Shown one piece after another: positions 8,561 through 19,005 of a DNA stretch of 62,450 nt. The notes below the pieces were generated by a model. It saw only the letters and a program-made list of their open reading frames with translations, had not been told where the DNA came from and searched no databases. The DNA comes from Thermosynechococcus sp. M98_K2018_005 (GTDB taxonomy: Bacteria; Cyanobacteriota; Cyanobacteriia; Thermosynechococcales; Thermosynechococcaceae), in contig NZ_DVEH01000001.1 of NCBI RefSeq assembly GCF_015295825.1, positions 1 to 62,450 on the forward strand, read 5' to 3'. The first letter of the stretch is position 1; the number at the start of each line of letters is the position of its first letter. A program made the translations under genes and the position numbers.

Positions 8561-10205
8561 AAGACACCAGTTTGGCATACTTGGCCAACACCCCACGGGT
8601 ATAGCGCGGCGCCGGGGGCTGCCATTTAGCCCGCCGCGCTGCCAGTTCTTCCTCACTGACATTCAGTTGCAGCAGCCGCTGATGGGCATCAATGGTGATC
8701 GAGTCTCCCTCCTCCACCAGGGCGATCGTCCCACCCACCGCCGCCTCTGGAGCCACGTGACCCACGACCATGCCATAGGTACCACCAGAGAAGCGACCAT
8801 CGGTAATGAGGCCAACACTATCCCCTAAACCGGCACCAATAATGGCAGAGGTGGGAGCCAGCATTTCCCGCATCCCGGGACCACCAACAGGGCCTTCATA
8901 GCGAATGACAATGACATCGCCGGGATTGATCTTGCCGGCAAGAATGGCATCAAGACAGGCTTCCTCGGAGTCAAAGACGCGGGCCGGCCCAGTAATTTGG
9001 GGATTTTTCACCCCAGAGATTTTGGCCACAGCACCCTCACTGGCTAAATTGCCCTTGAGAATGGTCAGGTGGCCGGTGGCGTAGAGAGGCTTGTCAAACG
9101 GACGAATCACATCTTGGTTGGGATCGGGGGTATCGGGCACATCCCGCAGCCGCTCGGCAATGGTTTCCCCCGTAATCGTTAGGCAATCCCCGTGGAGCAA
9201 ACCAGCATTGAGGAGCATTTTCATCACTTGGGGAATGCCCCCTGCCCGATGTAGATCCGCAGTGACGTATTTACCGGAGGGCTTGAGGTCGCAGAGGACA
9301 GGCACCCGTTGGCGAATGGTTTCAAAGTCATCAATGGTGAGGGGAACCTCGGCACTGTGGGCGATCGCCAGAAAGTGCAGCACGGCATTTGTCGAGCCAC
9401 CGATCGCCATAATCACACTGAGGGCATTTTCAATGGATTTGCGGGTGATAATATCGCGCGGTCGAATATTCTTGCGAATCGCCTCCACCAGCACCTTGCC
9501 CGCTAGCTCTGTATTGTCAGCTTTTTCAGCATCCTCCGCCGTCATCGTTGAGGAGTACATTAGGCTCATGCCCATGGCTTCAAAGGCTGAGGACATTGTG
9601 TTGGCCGTGAACATACCGCCGCAGGAACCGGCTCCCGGACAGGCATGGTGTTCAATGGCATGGAGCGTCGCCTCATCCATTTTGCCGGCACTAAACTGAC
9701 CCACGGCTTCAAAGGCACTAACAACCGTAAGGTCTTGACCCTGCCAGTGACCAGGCTTAATCGTGCCGCCATAGACAAAAATGGCGGGAATGTTCATCCG
9801 TGCCATGGCAATCATCGCGCCGGGCATATTTTTGTCGCAGCCGCCGATCGCCAGCACCCCATCCATACTTTGGGCATTACAGGCGGTCTCAATCGAATCA
9901 GCAATCACATCTCGCGAGACCAAGGAGTATTTCATCCCCTCCGTGCCCATGGAAATACCATCGCTGACCGTAATTGTGCCAAACAACTGCGGCATCCCCC
10001 CCGCTGCACGAATGCCTGCTTCGGCGCGACTGGCAAGGGCGGCAATCCCCATATTGCAAGGGGTAATCGTACTGTGGGCACTGGCCACCCCAACAATGGG
10101 CTTGTTGAAATCCTCATCGCCAAAGCCCACGGCTCGCAGCATGGCTCGGTTGGGGGTGCGTTGAACGCCTTCTGTAATGATGCGACTGCGCCAGTTTTCT
10201 GCCAT
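8523..10205 (-). CDS. ilvD: Dihydroxy-acid dehydratase
   Basis: The enzyme dehydrates 2,3-dihydroxy-isovalerate and its isoleucine-pathway analogue, the third common step of branched-chain amino acid synthesis. It has 560 residues, the usual length. Fe-S cysteine motifs are visible as [11 protein letters not shown] and [17 protein letters not shown], and the C-terminal [17 protein letters not shown] segment is diagnostic. The start MAENWRSRI at 10205 fits the family. It lies 41 bases downstream of the SpoIIM-family gene on the same strand and overlaps cobK tail to tail. Confidence 0.96.
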   Translation of the reverse strand: MAENWRSRIITEGVQRTPNRAMLRAVGFGDEDFNKPIVGVASAHSTITPCNMGIAALASRAEAGIRAAGGMPQLFGTITVSDGISMGTEGMKYSLVSRDVIADSIETACNAQSMDGVLAIGGCDKNMPGAMIAMARMNIPAIFVYGGTIKPGHWQGQDLTVVSAFEAVGQFSAGKMDEATLHAIEHHACPGAGSCGGMFTANTMSSAFEAMGMSLMYSSTMTAEDAEKADNTELAGKVLVEAIRKNIRPRDIITRKSIENALSVIMAIGGSTNAVLHFLAIAHSAEVPLTIDDFETIRQRVPVLCDLKPSGKYVTADLHRAGGIPQVMKMLLNAGLLHGDCLTITGETIAERLRDVPDTPDPNQDVIRPFDKPLYATGHLTILKGNLASEGAVAKISGVKNPQITGPARVFDSEEACLDAILAGKINPGDVIVIRYEGPVGGPGMREMLAPTSAIIGAGLGDSVGLITDGRFSGGTYGMVVGHVAPEAAVGGTIALVEEGDSITIDAHQRLLQLNVSEEELAARRAKWQPPAPRYTRGVLAKYAKLVSSSSLGAVTDRFV

Positions 10206-10246
10206 AGTGTTCTCGCGATCGGCCTAAACGTCAATAGAGCATCCTT

Positions 10247-11224
10247 CTATTTTCCCTCACCCGTGGACGATCGCTCCAGAGGCCAAGCCAAATAAAACCC
10301 TAAAGCAGCAAACAAGCCTAGACCAGAAAGATACTTCACACTGTTGGGAATCAGCGGATTGGGCGACCAGAAGCCCTCAATTATACCCGCAGTCACCAGT
10401 AGGGGTACAATTCCAAACATGAGTTGCGCGGCTAAGGCACCATTGCGCTTCAAAGCGCTAAAGCGGCGGTATCGCCCCGGAAAAAGAACCGCCTGCCCCA
10501 GCAACAGACCCGCAGCACCGGCTAGAAAAATGGCGGGCAACTCCAAGGCACCATGGGGACTGACAAACGCCCAAAAGGGATACTCTAGGTTGTTTTGCGC
10601 CACAAGGGCAGCGATTGCCCCCATATGTAAGCCATTGTTCCACAGGATATAGAGGGTTCCTAGCCCCCCTAGGATTCCTCCCGCCAGCGTTGCAAAAGCA
10701 ACACTCAGGTTATTGGTCATAATCGCACTGGAGGCGAAGGGTTCGACACCCACAATTGACCCCATCCACAGCTTGCCCTCCTCTTCTACGAGGGACAGAA
10801 TATCTGAGGGCACGATCAGTTCCAAAAATTGGCGATCGCTCCACCCATACCACCAAGCGATTGCGGCCCCCACCAGAAAGACCCCGAAGGCAAAGGCAGT
10901 ATAGGCCCATGTTTGCTGGACCACTGCCGGGAAGCCCCGCTGGAAAAACCACCAAACTTTGCGCCAATCTTGGGAGCGCTGCCCCTGATAGACTTGGCTG
11001 TAGCTCCGCAAGGTGAGACCCTGCAAATAGCTGACGATGCTACTGCCCAAGCGGCGAGTTTTTGCCCGCGCCAAATCTGCACTGACCAAGCGGTACAACT
11101 GACTGAGGCGGCAAATCTCCGTTGCCGATAGCCCCTGAATCCCCTCTGTCTCAGCACGGTTGAGGAGTTGTTCTAGCTCTAGCCACTGCGGCTCTTGGCG
11201 GATCAGCCAGCGTTCAACATTCAC
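10247..11224 (-). CDS. SpoIIM (DUF95) family membrane protein
   Basis: A 325-residue membrane protein of the stage II sporulation protein M family. The cytosolic N-terminus (1-100) is helical; about five or six membrane segments follow (near 105-130, 170-200, 215-260, 270-290, 300-318). The GILGGLGTLYILWNNGLHMG region is typical of the family. Its role in non-sporulating bacteria is not settled. The start overlaps the 101-residue upstream gene by 11 bases, implying translational coupling. Confidence 0.8.
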   Translation of the reverse strand: MNVERWLIRQEPQWLELEQLLNRAETEGIQGLSATEICRLSQLYRLVSADLARAKTRRLGSSIVSYLQGLTLRSYSQVYQGQRSQDWRKVWWFFQRGFPAVVQQTWAYTAFAFGVFLVGAAIAWWYGWSDRQFLELIVPSDILSLVEEEGKLWMGSIVGVEPFASSAIMTNNLSVAFATLAGGILGGLGTLYILWNNGLHMGAIAALVAQNNLEYPFWAFVSPHGALELPAIFLAGAAGLLLGQAVLFPGRYRRFSALKRNGALAAQLMFGIVPLLVTAGIIEGFWSPNPLIPNSVKYLSGLGLFAALGFYLAWPLERSSTGEGK

Positions 11225-11519
11225 GACTGTCGGATTCCTCTTGAATCGCCCCCAAAAAGGACGCTAGGCGTTTGCGGGGAATGTAGGGCCAGCCGCCATT
11301 GGTTTCAATATCCCGCAGCAATTTATAGAGCGCTTGGCGGTTGGTGGGCAAGGCCGCTTGAAACTGATTGTCACAAATTTCACGGTGCAATTGCTCCAAA
11401 AGGCGCAGCAGTGCCAACAGGTCGTGGACATTTCCATTGGCTTGGTCAGCCGCCATACGGATGCGTTCAGCAAGGGCGTTGAGGTCGGTTGTACTTAAAG
11501 AGGATGGTGAGGAAATCAT
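11214..11519 (-). CDS. Conserved-looking 101-residue cytosolic protein, unknown function
   Basis: A soluble, mainly helical 101-residue protein without a recognised domain. Features are an acidic/leucine-rich central helix (VHDLLALLRLLEQLHREICD) and a segment GGWPYIPRKRL near 75-85. Its 3' end overlaps the SpoIIM-family start by 11 bases, so the two are likely made together. Confidence 0.65.
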   Translation of the reverse strand: MISSPSSLSTTDLNALAERIRMAADQANGNVHDLLALLRLLEQLHREICDNQFQAALPTNRQALYKLLRDIETNGGWPYIPRKRLASFLGAIQEESDSREC

Positions 11520-11606
11520 TTTTTCTATAAAGCTTTTTGAACTGAGAATAACGATGTTTTAGCACAGTTGCTACGATCGTCTTAACAAAGAAAGAGGTTT
11601 CTGACC

Positions 11607-11934
11607 ATGTTTCGGACACCTGTTGCCCTTCTGGGGACAGCAACTTTAAGCCTAGGTCTGGCGATCGCCCCCCCTGTTTTGGCAGAAATGGAAGTGAAAG
11701 TGGCTCGCGACAGTAGAGGCCGTGTTTATACGGTAGATATGCATTCCCGTCGCTTTTATCCAAGTGGATTTTAGCCTCTCGACCGTTGGAGACGATTACT
11801 GGCATCAGGCAACCGCCTCCTGTAATCCCTACGATGTTAAGAGTGATTATTACGGTTGGGAGTGGACTGGGACAAAAAGCTATCCTCCCGGCACGATAGC
11901 GGGTGACATTGCCCGTGCGGTCTGTCGTCGTTAA
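11607..11934 (+). pseudogene. Frameshifted gene for a small secreted protein
   Basis: ATG at 11607 begins a protein with a clear signal peptide (LLGTATLSLGLAIAPPVLA, cleavage after about residue 26) and a mature start EMEVKVARDSRGRVY. This frame stops at TAG 11772-11774. A second frame, shifted by +1 around 11763, continues as a coherent extracellular-looking domain (VDFSLSTVGDDYWHQATASC, later GWEWTGTKSYPPGTIAGD and AVCRR) to TAA at 11932-11934. Two cysteines in the second half could form a disulfide. Joined, the product would be about 108 residues. The last bases overlap convergent mtnA. A sequencing error would look the same. Confidence 0.6.
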
Positions 11935-13016
11935 CCTGCTGCTGCACCAATACCCCGTGCGAGGTCAGCGGGAGCAAAAACCCCTAGCTCCGTGATAATG
12001 CCGCTAATTAAATGGGCAGGGGTGACATCAAAGGCAGGATTATAAAAATCCACGCCAGCGGGTGTAATGCGGCTAAACCCCACCTGATAAATTTCTTGGG
12101 GGTGTCGCTCCTCAATGGGAATTTCCGCTCCAGTGGCAATTTTGGTGTCAATAGTAGAAAGGGGTGCGGCGACAAAGAAGGGAATGTTATGGGCTTTGGC
12201 AGCAAGGGCAACACTATAGGTGCCAATTTTGTTGGCGGTATCTCCATTCAGGGCAATGCGATCGGCACCCACCACCACCGCATCAATCATCCCCCGCTGC
12301 ATACAGTGCGCCGCCATCGTATCCGCAAGCAGGGTGACGGGAATCCCCTCTTGCACACATTCCCAAGCGGTTAATTTAGCTCCCTGAAGGCGGGGACGAG
12401 TTTCATCGGCATAAACCCGCTCCAAGCGACCCGCCGCCCAAGCCGCACGAACCACCCCTAACGCTGTTCCATAGCCTGCTGTCGCTAGGGCACCGGCATT
12501 GCAGTGGGTGAGCAAGCGCAACTTCTCGGGAGTTGTCGGCAGGATACTAAGGCCGTTTTCACCAATGGCTTGACAGGTTTGCACATCTTCACGGGCAATG
12601 GTTTGGGCGGTTTCAAGAAGGTGATGCTGGAGTTCCTCAAGGGTGGCTGTGGCCTGCTGGGCTGCCCCTAGCATGCGATCGATGGCCCAAAATAAATTCA
12701 CTGCCGTCGGGCGGGTTTGCCGCAATTCGGAAGCGACATTCTCCAGGTGAGCCAAGAAGCCCTCGCGATCGCTCCCCGTGTATTCCCGTGCCCCTAAGAC
12801 CATGCCAAAAGCGGCTGCCACACCAATCGCTGGTGCACCCCGGACAATCATTGTCCGAATGGCGATGGCCATCTCCGCTGCGGTGGTGATGTCCTTGAGT
12901 TCATACTGTTCTGGCAAGCGGGTTTGGTCGATTAATTGCACGCGATCGCCCGCCCACACCACAGGAAAGATGGTTCCGACATTTGCTGTGACAGCCACAA
13001 CAGCCTCCGTGCTCAC
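11931..13016 (-). CDS. mtnA: S-methyl-5-thioribose-1-phosphate isomerase
   Basis: The enzyme isomerises 5-methylthioribose-1-phosphate to the ribulose form in the methionine salvage pathway. It has 361 residues and belongs to the eIF2B-alpha-related family. Family hallmarks are [16 protein letters not shown] near 55-72, the cysteine of [17 protein letters not shown], and the aspartate of [20 protein letters not shown]. No other methionine-salvage gene is adjacent; the asparaginase lies 63 bases upstream on the same strand. Confidence 0.95.
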   Translation of the reverse strand: MSTEAVVAVTANVGTIFPVVWAGDRVQLIDQTRLPEQYELKDITTAAEMAIAIRTMIVRGAPAIGVAAAFGMVLGAREYTGSDREGFLAHLENVASELRQTRPTAVNLFWAIDRMLGAAQQATATLEELQHHLLETAQTIAREDVQTCQAIGENGLSILPTTPEKLRLLTHCNAGALATAGYGTALGVVRAAWAAGRLERVYADETRPRLQGAKLTAWECVQEGIPVTLLADTMAAHCMQRGMIDAVVVGADRIALNGDTANKIGTYSVALAAKAHNIPFFVAAPLSTIDTKIATGAEIPIEERHPQEIYQVGFSRITPAGVDFYNPAFDVTPAHLISGIITELGVFAPADLARGIGAAAG

Positions 13017-13079
13017 TAAAATAAAATTGAATACAAATCATAACCCAAGGGAGAGCTTATCAGTCTGGAATTTAGCCCC

Positions 13080-14039
13080 CTAGGCAAAGGTCAGTTCACC
13101 ATTCACCTCGAGACGGGTAAATTGGTTGGGAATCAGAAACTGCTCCCCCAAGGTTTCCGCCACACTGGGGGTAATCCAGCCCAGTTGCTTCAAAAGTTGA
13201 ATGGCAACGGCATATTTGGCACGCTTGGCGCCATCGCTGACCTTAATTGCCAATCCCATGCCTTCGCCCACACGACCCACACACTGAATCCCCTCAGCTC
13301 CAGACTTACTGAGGATTTCCCCCTCCGTGAGGCGCATTAGCTCGCTATCAAAGGCACCGACTCCGGCAACAAAATCAGGATGGTGAGTCATGGCACGAAC
13401 GACGCGCTCCATTGCCCAGTCATTGCCCGAGGCCAGTTGGCCGTAAAGGGTAGCCATCTGCACCAGCTGCATCAAGTACGTGGGCGCCCCACAGTCGTCG
13501 TGGGCACAGATAAATTCTGCGGCGGGCATCTTCAGTAGTTCCGCCACCTTGGAGAGGATCAGGGTCTGAACGGGGTGATTTTTGTGGAGATAGCTTGCCA
13601 ATGGCCAATTGCGCTGTTGACAAACCGCTAGCATTCCCGCGTGTTTACCCGAACAGTTGTGTTGGAGTGCCCCTTGGCGGCCGGGGGGAACGGGACATTG
13701 CAAAGCGGTGGGATCCACATCAGCACGCCAGAGAATATTAAAGACTTGGCGTACTTGCTCAATACGGCCTTGGTGAGAGCTACAGATAATGGCGAGGTCG
13801 CGATCGCTCAAGTCAAACCGCTCCATCGTGCCCGTGGTGGTCACTGCCAAGGCTTGAAAGGGCTTGAGGGCAGAGCGGATAAAAGCAGCGGTTTCAGCGT
13901 TTCCCGCAAGGGCAAGAATTCGCCCCCGCACATCACAGACAACGGCATGGGCATGGTGGCGCGACTCAACAATCCCTTCCCGCAGTAAGCAAACATCGAG
14001 GGCAGGGGCTTGGGTGCGTTTGGACATAGATTCGGTCAT
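13080..14039 (-). CDS. Asparaginase (Asparaginase_II family)
   Basis: A 319-residue protein of the Asparaginase_II family (PF06089 type, as in Rhizobium AnsA), expected to hydrolyse asparagine to aspartate and ammonia in the cytosol. Family segments include LKPFQALAVTTTG, CSSHQGRIEQV, HNCSGKHAGMLAVC and HDDCGAPTYLM. The long open frame starts at 14090, but the extra 17 residues are cysteine-rich and overlap the CGLD27 gene; ATG at 14039 (MTESMSKRTQ) leaves a normal 31-base gap. Confidence 0.85.
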   Translation of the reverse strand: MTESMSKRTQAPALDVCLLREGIVESRHHAHAVVCDVRGRILALAGNAETAAFIRSALKPFQALAVTTTGTMERFDLSDRDLAIICSSHQGRIEQVRQVFNILWRADVDPTALQCPVPPGRQGALQHNCSGKHAGMLAVCQQRNWPLASYLHKNHPVQTLILSKVAELLKMPAAEFICAHDDCGAPTYLMQLVQMATLYGQLASGNDWAMERVVRAMTHHPDFVAGVGAFDSELMRLTEGEILSKSGAEGIQCVGRVGEGMGLAIKVSDGAKRAKYAVAIQLLKQLGWITPSVAETLGEQFLIPNQFTRLEVNGELTFA

Positions 14040-14070
14040 GCGGGTAAATGAGCAACAATAGCAGCAGTAG

Positions 14071-14562
14071 CTACAGGAGTGCCCAAGCAAGGGCCAGTCC
14101 CAACGAAAAGAGCACGAGTGCCAAAAGGGTCACCTGTAACCGTTGCAAAATCGGGCGCAACTCGTAGGTATAGATCAGGCGATCTTGAGCCAATTCCGCT
14201 TCGGGCTTTTGCCATTCTTGACCGTCATACCAGCCCGTTTCTTCATAAACCACGGTGGGACGTTGCAGGCGATCGCCGACGTAGGCCCAACCCAACACAA
14301 GGCGCAGGAGAATGAGTAACAGCAGGAAATTGGCGCCTAGGGCACCGGCCAAGAACGTGTGAATGGGTGCCTCTTTCAGAGAAAAGCTGGCGATCGCCAC
14401 CGGTCCACTGACTAGCCAAGCCATCCCCCACAGCAATGCCAAACGCCGTTGAAAACGCGGACGCGGCCAACTCGACCATTCAAAAAACCAAGAGGCTTTG
14501 AGGTCACGATATTCGTTGATCGGTCGTTGATCTGCCGGGACAGGACAGAGAATCTGAGACAC
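14071..14562 (-). CDS. CGLD27 family (DUF1230) protein
   Basis: A 163-residue membrane protein of the CGLD27 family, conserved in cyanobacteria, algae and plants. The N-terminus CPVPADQRPINEYRDLKASW and YEETGWYDGQEWQKPEAEL are characteristic. There are four hydrophobic segments (about 42-60, 66-92, and two closely spaced at 140-163). In plants and algae the family has been linked to chloroplast iron homeostasis, but its biochemical role is not established. Confidence 0.85.
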   Translation of the reverse strand: MSQILCPVPADQRPINEYRDLKASWFFEWSSWPRPRFQRRLALLWGMAWLVSGPVAIASFSLKEAPIHTFLAGALGANFLLLLILLRLVLGWAYVGDRLQRPTVVYEETGWYDGQEWQKPEAELAQDRLIYTYELRPILQRLQVTLLALVLFSLGLALAWALL

Positions 14563-14743
14563 AGTGGCACAAGTTTAAGGACACTGTTTCCAGCATACCA
14601 GTCTCGCTGAAATCGTGGATCGCCACAGCATGTATGCAATCGGGCGATCGCCCCGTACACTAGAGGGTGGCACTCCAACCCTGCGTCTAGTGGGGGAAAA
14701 ACGTTGTTGGTATATTGATTAATCCCTAACTCCGGCACCTTTG

Positions 14744-15358
14744 ATGGAATGGCACCATTTTGATGTTGCGCAATTACGTCTGATTGATCAGTTGCTGGCC
14801 GGGCACAACCTGAGTCCAGCACAGTACGATATTACGCGCCGTGTGATTTATGCAACGGGGGATTTAGAATATCTGAATTTGATTGTCTATTCAGAGCAGG
14901 CCCTGCAATCCGGTGTGGCTGCCCTTGCCGCTCATACCCCGATTGTGGTGGATGTGACGATGGTGCAGGTGGGGGTGCTCTCCTACACTCAAAATACCTT
15001 TGGCAATCCCATTTACTGTGGAGCAGAAACCTTCACCCGTCCGCAGCAGGAAAAGTCCCGCATTGCCTTTGGTGTAGAAACCTTGGCACGACGCCATCCC
15101 ACAGCCATTTTTGTTATCAGTAGTGATCCTTCAGTCCTAGAACCCCTCCTGACCTTAGTGGAGGCTCAGGAAATTCGCCCTGCCTTAATTATTGACGCTG
15201 CCCCCAATTTTCTCCCTCCCATTTTGGATCGCCTGCAAAAGTCTTGGGTGCCCCACATCTCCATTAAGGGATGCAAGGGGGGCGTGAGCGTTGCCACAGC
15301 AATTATGAACGGCTTACTCAAGTTGGCTTGGACGGCCTATGGTGATCCCCTTCCCTGA
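14744..15358 (+). CDS. cobH: Precorrin-8X methylmutase
   Basis: CobH/CbiC moves a methyl group from C11 to C12 of precorrin-8X, giving hydrogenobyrinic acid or the cobalt analogue in cobalamin synthesis. It is 204 residues from the ATG at 14744 (a TTG lies one codon earlier). Conserved features are SPAQYDITRRVIYATGD near 28-45 with the catalytic-type histidine region nearby, DVTMVQVG, and the C-terminal IKGCKGGVSVATAIMNGLLK. Its 3' end overlaps rimM by 20 bases, so they share a transcript. Confidence 0.92.
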   Translation: MEWHHFDVAQLRLIDQLLAGHNLSPAQYDITRRVIYATGDLEYLNLIVYSEQALQSGVAALAAHTPIVVDVTMVQVGVLSYTQNTFGNPIYCGAETFTRPQQEKSRIAFGVETLARRHPTAIFVISSDPSVLEPLLTLVEAQEIRPALIIDAAPNFLPPILDRLQKSWVPHISIKGCKGGVSVATAIMNGLLKLAWTAYGDPLP

Positions 15359-15890
15359 AACGAGTGAATGGCTCTGTATCGGCCAAATTGTCGGTGCCCA
15401 CGGCCTGCGGGGGGCGGTCAAGGTCAAGCCCTTTAGCGATTTTCCCGAACGCTTTACAGTGGCGGGTTCTCGTTGGTTGCGATCCCTTCGGCAGCCCCAA
15501 CCCTATGCGGTTACCCTCGTGCGGGGGCGATTTTTACCCCGTGCTGAACAGTTTGTCGTTACCTTTGCGGAAGTCAGCGATCGCACCGCAGCGGAGGCAC
15601 TCAAGGGGGCAGAAATTTTAGTCCCCGCCAGCGATCGCCCACCCCTTGCAGCCAATGAATACCACCTCATGGACTTGATTGGACTCGCCGTGTATCACCA
15701 AGGTGAGCGGGTTGGCGAAGTGGTGGGCTTGGTCAATGCGGGCAATGACCTACTAGAAGTGCAGTTACTCGACCCAGCGCACAAAGCCCCCCGATCGGTG
15801 TATATTCCCTTTGTGCCAGCCATCGTGCCGGTGGTTGATCTAGCAGCCCGAAGAATTGAAATTGATCCCCCCTTAGGGCTGTTGCCCTGA
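15339..15890 (+). CDS. rimM: Ribosome maturation factor RimM
   Basis: RimM binds ribosomal protein S19 and assists maturation of the 30S head. It has 183 residues. The N-terminal RimM domain (about 10-95) carries IGQIVGAHGLRGAVKVKPFS, and a C-terminal PRC-barrel domain (about 100-180) carries YIPFVPAIVPVVDLAARRI. The start overlaps cobH by 20 bases. Confidence 0.94.
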   Translation: MVIPFPETSEWLCIGQIVGAHGLRGAVKVKPFSDFPERFTVAGSRWLRSLRQPQPYAVTLVRGRFLPRAEQFVVTFAEVSDRTAAEALKGAEILVPASDRPPLAANEYHLMDLIGLAVYHQGERVGEVVGLVNAGNDLLEVQLLDPAHKAPRSVYIPFVPAIVPVVDLAARRIEIDPPLGLLP

Positions 15891-16072
15891 TCAATCCCTA
15901 CTAAGATCGTTAATAATAGTTGTTTAGCCCCGACTCTTGAGATTGTTGTTGAGTGAGTTGCCCCAGCCCATCCCTTAAAACCCGTTAATTTCACCTTGAC
16001 GGTAGCCTTTACCTGAGCGATCGCCCTACCGTTTGCCCTTTCGTAGAGATTTCAGAGCCTTTGAGAGACAGC

Positions 16073-18940
16073 ATGAGTATTGGTAAAGTTCGCATTTATG
16101 ACCTATCAAAAGAGCTCAACCTAGATAATCGAGATTTATTGGCGATCTGTGAACAGTTGGGAATTGCCTATAAAAGTCACAGCAGCACAATTTCCGATGC
16201 CGATGCCGATCGCATTCGCGAAGCTGCCAAAACCTATCAACCCCATAGTGCCTCTCCCCGTAAAGTTTCAAAAACACCTCCTCCTGTGAAGAAAGCCCCA
16301 GCCCCTCCAAAAACACAGCAAATTGTTGCTGTGCACACTCAACCCCGCTCTGAGATGCCAGAAGCGCCCAAGCCTCAATTACAACAACCTCCCGCTCGTC
16401 CCCAGGCACCGCAACCCCCTGCGCCAGTTGCCACCAAGCCAGTGGAACCTGTGGCGCCCAAACCCCCTACACCTCCCGCAAAACCCGAACCGACACCACC
16501 GCGTCCAGCGCCTACTTTAGTTCCCCCGCCCGCTCGCCCGACCAAGAAAGTGGAAAAAGTCGCTGCGGCTCCCTCGCCCCGCAAAGAGCTAAAGGAACCC
16601 CCTAAAAAAGAAAAAGTGGCGATCGCGCCCGCGAAACCCAGCAGTCAAGATCGCATCGAAATTGTCCAGCGGGCAGTTCCCCCGGTACCCGTCAAGCCCC
16701 CGGGAATGGCCCCCAAGCCAGCTTTACCAGAGCTACAACCGCCACCCAAACCCGTTGCCCCAGTCCTGCGGGCACCGAATCCACCGAAGCCCGTCACCGA
16801 AACCGTTGAGGTACTCGATGACAAGTCCGCTAGCAAAGTCATCAAAGACCGCCACCGTCACAAAGACTTTGATGATGAGGAAAACAAACGGAAATCCTCC
16901 CGCGTCGTCAAGTTGCGCGAAGAAATCATTGACGAAGAGGAAGAACTGGAACTCACCAGCCGTTTGGTCGGGGTACACCAAGTAACGGTCGATGTCAGTC
17001 AATCCCTGCAACGGCCACCCAAGCCCAAGGCGCCTCGTCCCGCCCGTCCCATTACACCAGCGGCGAAAACTGAAAAAAGCAGCGAGAAAAAACAACCCCG
17101 CCAGCGCGATCGCCGTCATGAAGAGCCAGCCGAAGCACCACCGCCCGATCACATTACGATTGAAGGCCCGATGTCAGTGCAGGAGTTGGCCAGTTTAGTG
17201 CGTCGTCCCGAAGCGGAAATCATTAAAATCCTCTTCTTTAAGGGAATTGCCGCCACCATCAACCAAACCCTTGAGATGGAAACGATTGAACTCGTGGCCA
17301 AGGAATTGGGGATTACGGTGGAAACGACACAGCACAAAGCCGAGGCCACAAAAGTCACCGAAATGCTCGAGTCGAGCGACCTCGATCACCTGCAACGGCG
17401 TCCACCCGTGGTCACAATTATGGGTCACGTGGATCATGGCAAAACCAGCCTTCTCGATGCCATTCGCAATGCCAAAGTTGCCCAAGGGGAAGCAGGCGGC
17501 ATCACCCAACACATTGGTGCTTACCACGTGGATGTCGAACACAACGGCGAGAAACATCAGGTGGTCTTTCTCGATACCCCTGGTCACGAAGCCTTTACCG
17601 CCATGCGGGCACGGGGGGCACGGGTCACCGATATTGCCGTTCTCGTGGTTGCTGCCGATGATGGGGTGCAACCCCAAACCATTGAAGCCATTAGCCACGC
17701 CAGGGCAGCTAAAGTGCCGATCATTGTCGCCATTAACAAAATTGACAAAGAGTCTGCCCAACCAGAGCGGGTCAAGCAGGAACTTACCGAATACGGCTTG
17801 GTGCCTGAAGAGTGGGGGGGCGACACCATTATGGTGCCCGTCAGTGCCCTGCAACAGCAAAATCTCGATACCCTCCTAGAAATGATCCTGCTCGTCGCTG
17901 AAGTGGAGGATCTCTACGCCAATCCCGATCGCCCCGCCAAAGGCACCGTCATTGAAGCCCACTTGGATCGGGCACGGGGACCTGTAGCCACATTGCTGGT
18001 ACAAAACGGTACCCTGCGGGTCGGCGATATTCTGGTGGCAGGTGCCTGTTTTGGTCGGGTTCGCGCCATGATTGACGATCGCGGACAGCGTGTCGAGGCA
18101 GCAACCCCCTCCTTTGCCGTCGAAGTCTTGGGTCTGGCGGATGTCCCTGCTGCCGGGGATGAATTTGAAGTCCTCAGCGATGAAAAAGCCGCCCGTGCCC
18201 TTGCGGAGGAGCGAGCCGCCGCTCAACGCCAATCCCGCCTTGCCCAAGCCGCCGCCGCCCGGCGGGTCTCCCTGACCTCGTTGTCCAGTCAAGCCCGCGA
18301 AGGGGAACTCAAGGAACTCAATCTCATTCTCAAAGCCGACGTTCAAGGTTCCGTCGAGGCGATTTTGGCGGCTCTCAACCAACTGCCCCAAGATCAAGTA
18401 CAGTTGCGAGTCTTGTTGGCTGCCCCCGGCGAAATTACCGAAACCGATGTTGACCTTGCCGCCGCCAGTAGTGCCGTTATCATTGGCTTTAATACTACCC
18501 TTGCCTCAGGGGCACGCCAAGCGGCTGAGCAGCACAACGTTGATGTCCGCGAATACAACATCATCTATAAGCTCCTCGATGATATTCAAGGGGCAATGGA
18601 GGGGATGCTCGAACCCGAACTGGTCGAGGAAGAACTGGGTCAAGCTGAAGTGCGAGCTATCTTCCCCCTCAGCAAAGGGGCTGTGGCCGGTTGTTATGTC
18701 CTCAATGGGAAGCTCGTGCGCAACTGCAAAGTACGGGTGCTGCGCCAGCAAAACGTGATTCACACAGGCATCTTGAGTTCGCTCAAACGCATGAAGGATG
18801 ATGTCCGCGAAGTTGCAGCGGGCTACGAGTGTGGTGTGCGCTTGGAGGATTTTCAGCAATGGCAGGAAGGAGATATTATTTACGCCTTCCAAACAGTGAC
18901 AAAACGTCGTAGTCTTGGCAGCGGTAGCGATAGAAACTAA
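16073..18940 (+). CDS. infB: Translation initiation factor IF-2
   Basis: IF-2 is the GTPase that brings fMet-tRNA to the 30S subunit. It is 955 residues from the ATG at 16073. The N-terminal IF2 domain (about 1-55) is followed by a very long Pro/Lys/Ala-rich linker (about 60-370), typical of cyanobacteria. The G domain is complete: [14 protein letters not shown] near 455, DTPGHEAF near 505, NKID near 560. Domains II-IV follow to the C-terminus. About 180 bases upstream separate it from rimM. Confidence 0.97.
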   Translation: MSIGKVRIYDLSKELNLDNRDLLAICEQLGIAYKSHSSTISDADADRIREAAKTYQPHSASPRKVSKTPPPVKKAPAPPKTQQIVAVHTQPRSEMPEAPKPQLQQPPARPQAPQPPAPVATKPVEPVAPKPPTPPAKPEPTPPRPAPTLVPPPARPTKKVEKVAAAPSPRKELKEPPKKEKVAIAPAKPSSQDRIEIVQRAVPPVPVKPPGMAPKPALPELQPPPKPVAPVLRAPNPPKPVTETVEVLDDKSASKVIKDRHRHKDFDDEENKRKSSRVVKLREEIIDEEEELELTSRLVGVHQVTVDVSQSLQRPPKPKAPRPARPITPAAKTEKSSEKKQPRQRDRRHEEPAEAPPPDHITIEGPMSVQELASLVRRPEAEIIKILFFKGIAATINQTLEMETIELVAKELGITVETTQHKAEATKVTEMLESSDLDHLQRRPPVVTIMGHVDHGKTSLLDAIRNAKVAQGEAGGITQHIGAYHVDVEHNGEKHQVVFLDTPGHEAFTAMRARGARVTDIAVLVVAADDGVQPQTIEAISHARAAKVPIIVAINKIDKESAQPERVKQELTEYGLVPEEWGGDTIMVPVSALQQQNLDTLLEMILLVAEVEDLYANPDRPAKGTVIEAHLDRARGPVATLLVQNGTLRVGDILVAGACFGRVRAMIDDRGQRVEAATPSFAVEVLGLADVPAAGDEFEVLSDEKAARALAEERAAAQRQSRLAQAAAARRVSLTSLSSQAREGELKELNLILKADVQGSVEAILAALNQLPQDQVQLRVLLAAPGEITETDVDLAAASSAVIIGFNTTLASGARQAAEQHNVDVREYNIIYKLLDDIQGAMEGMLEPELVEEELGQAEVRAIFPLSKGAVAGCYVLNGKLVRNCKVRVLRQQNVIHTGILSSLKRMKDDVREVAAGYECGVRLEDFQQWQEGDIIYAFQTVTKRRSLGSGSDRN

Positions 18941-18948
18941 ACTGAGTC

Positions 18949-18971
18949 AGAGTTGATCAATTGATAACTCT
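18949..18971. repeat. 23-bp near-perfect inverted repeat between infB and the ABC transporter genes
   Basis: AGAGTT-g-ATCAA faces TTGAT-AACTCT: 11-bp arms with a single bulged G and no spacer. It starts 8 bases after the infB stop and ends 34 bases before the substrate-binding protein gene. There is no T-run, so an operator is at least as likely as a terminator. Confidence 0.6.
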
Positions 18972-19005
18972 AAATTCAAGATCAGCCTGATGTGAGGAAA
19001 ACGCT

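Noticed and set aside
9091-9699. Plus-strand frame of 202 residues inside ilvD
   Set aside because: Antisense shadow of a fully conserved ilvD.
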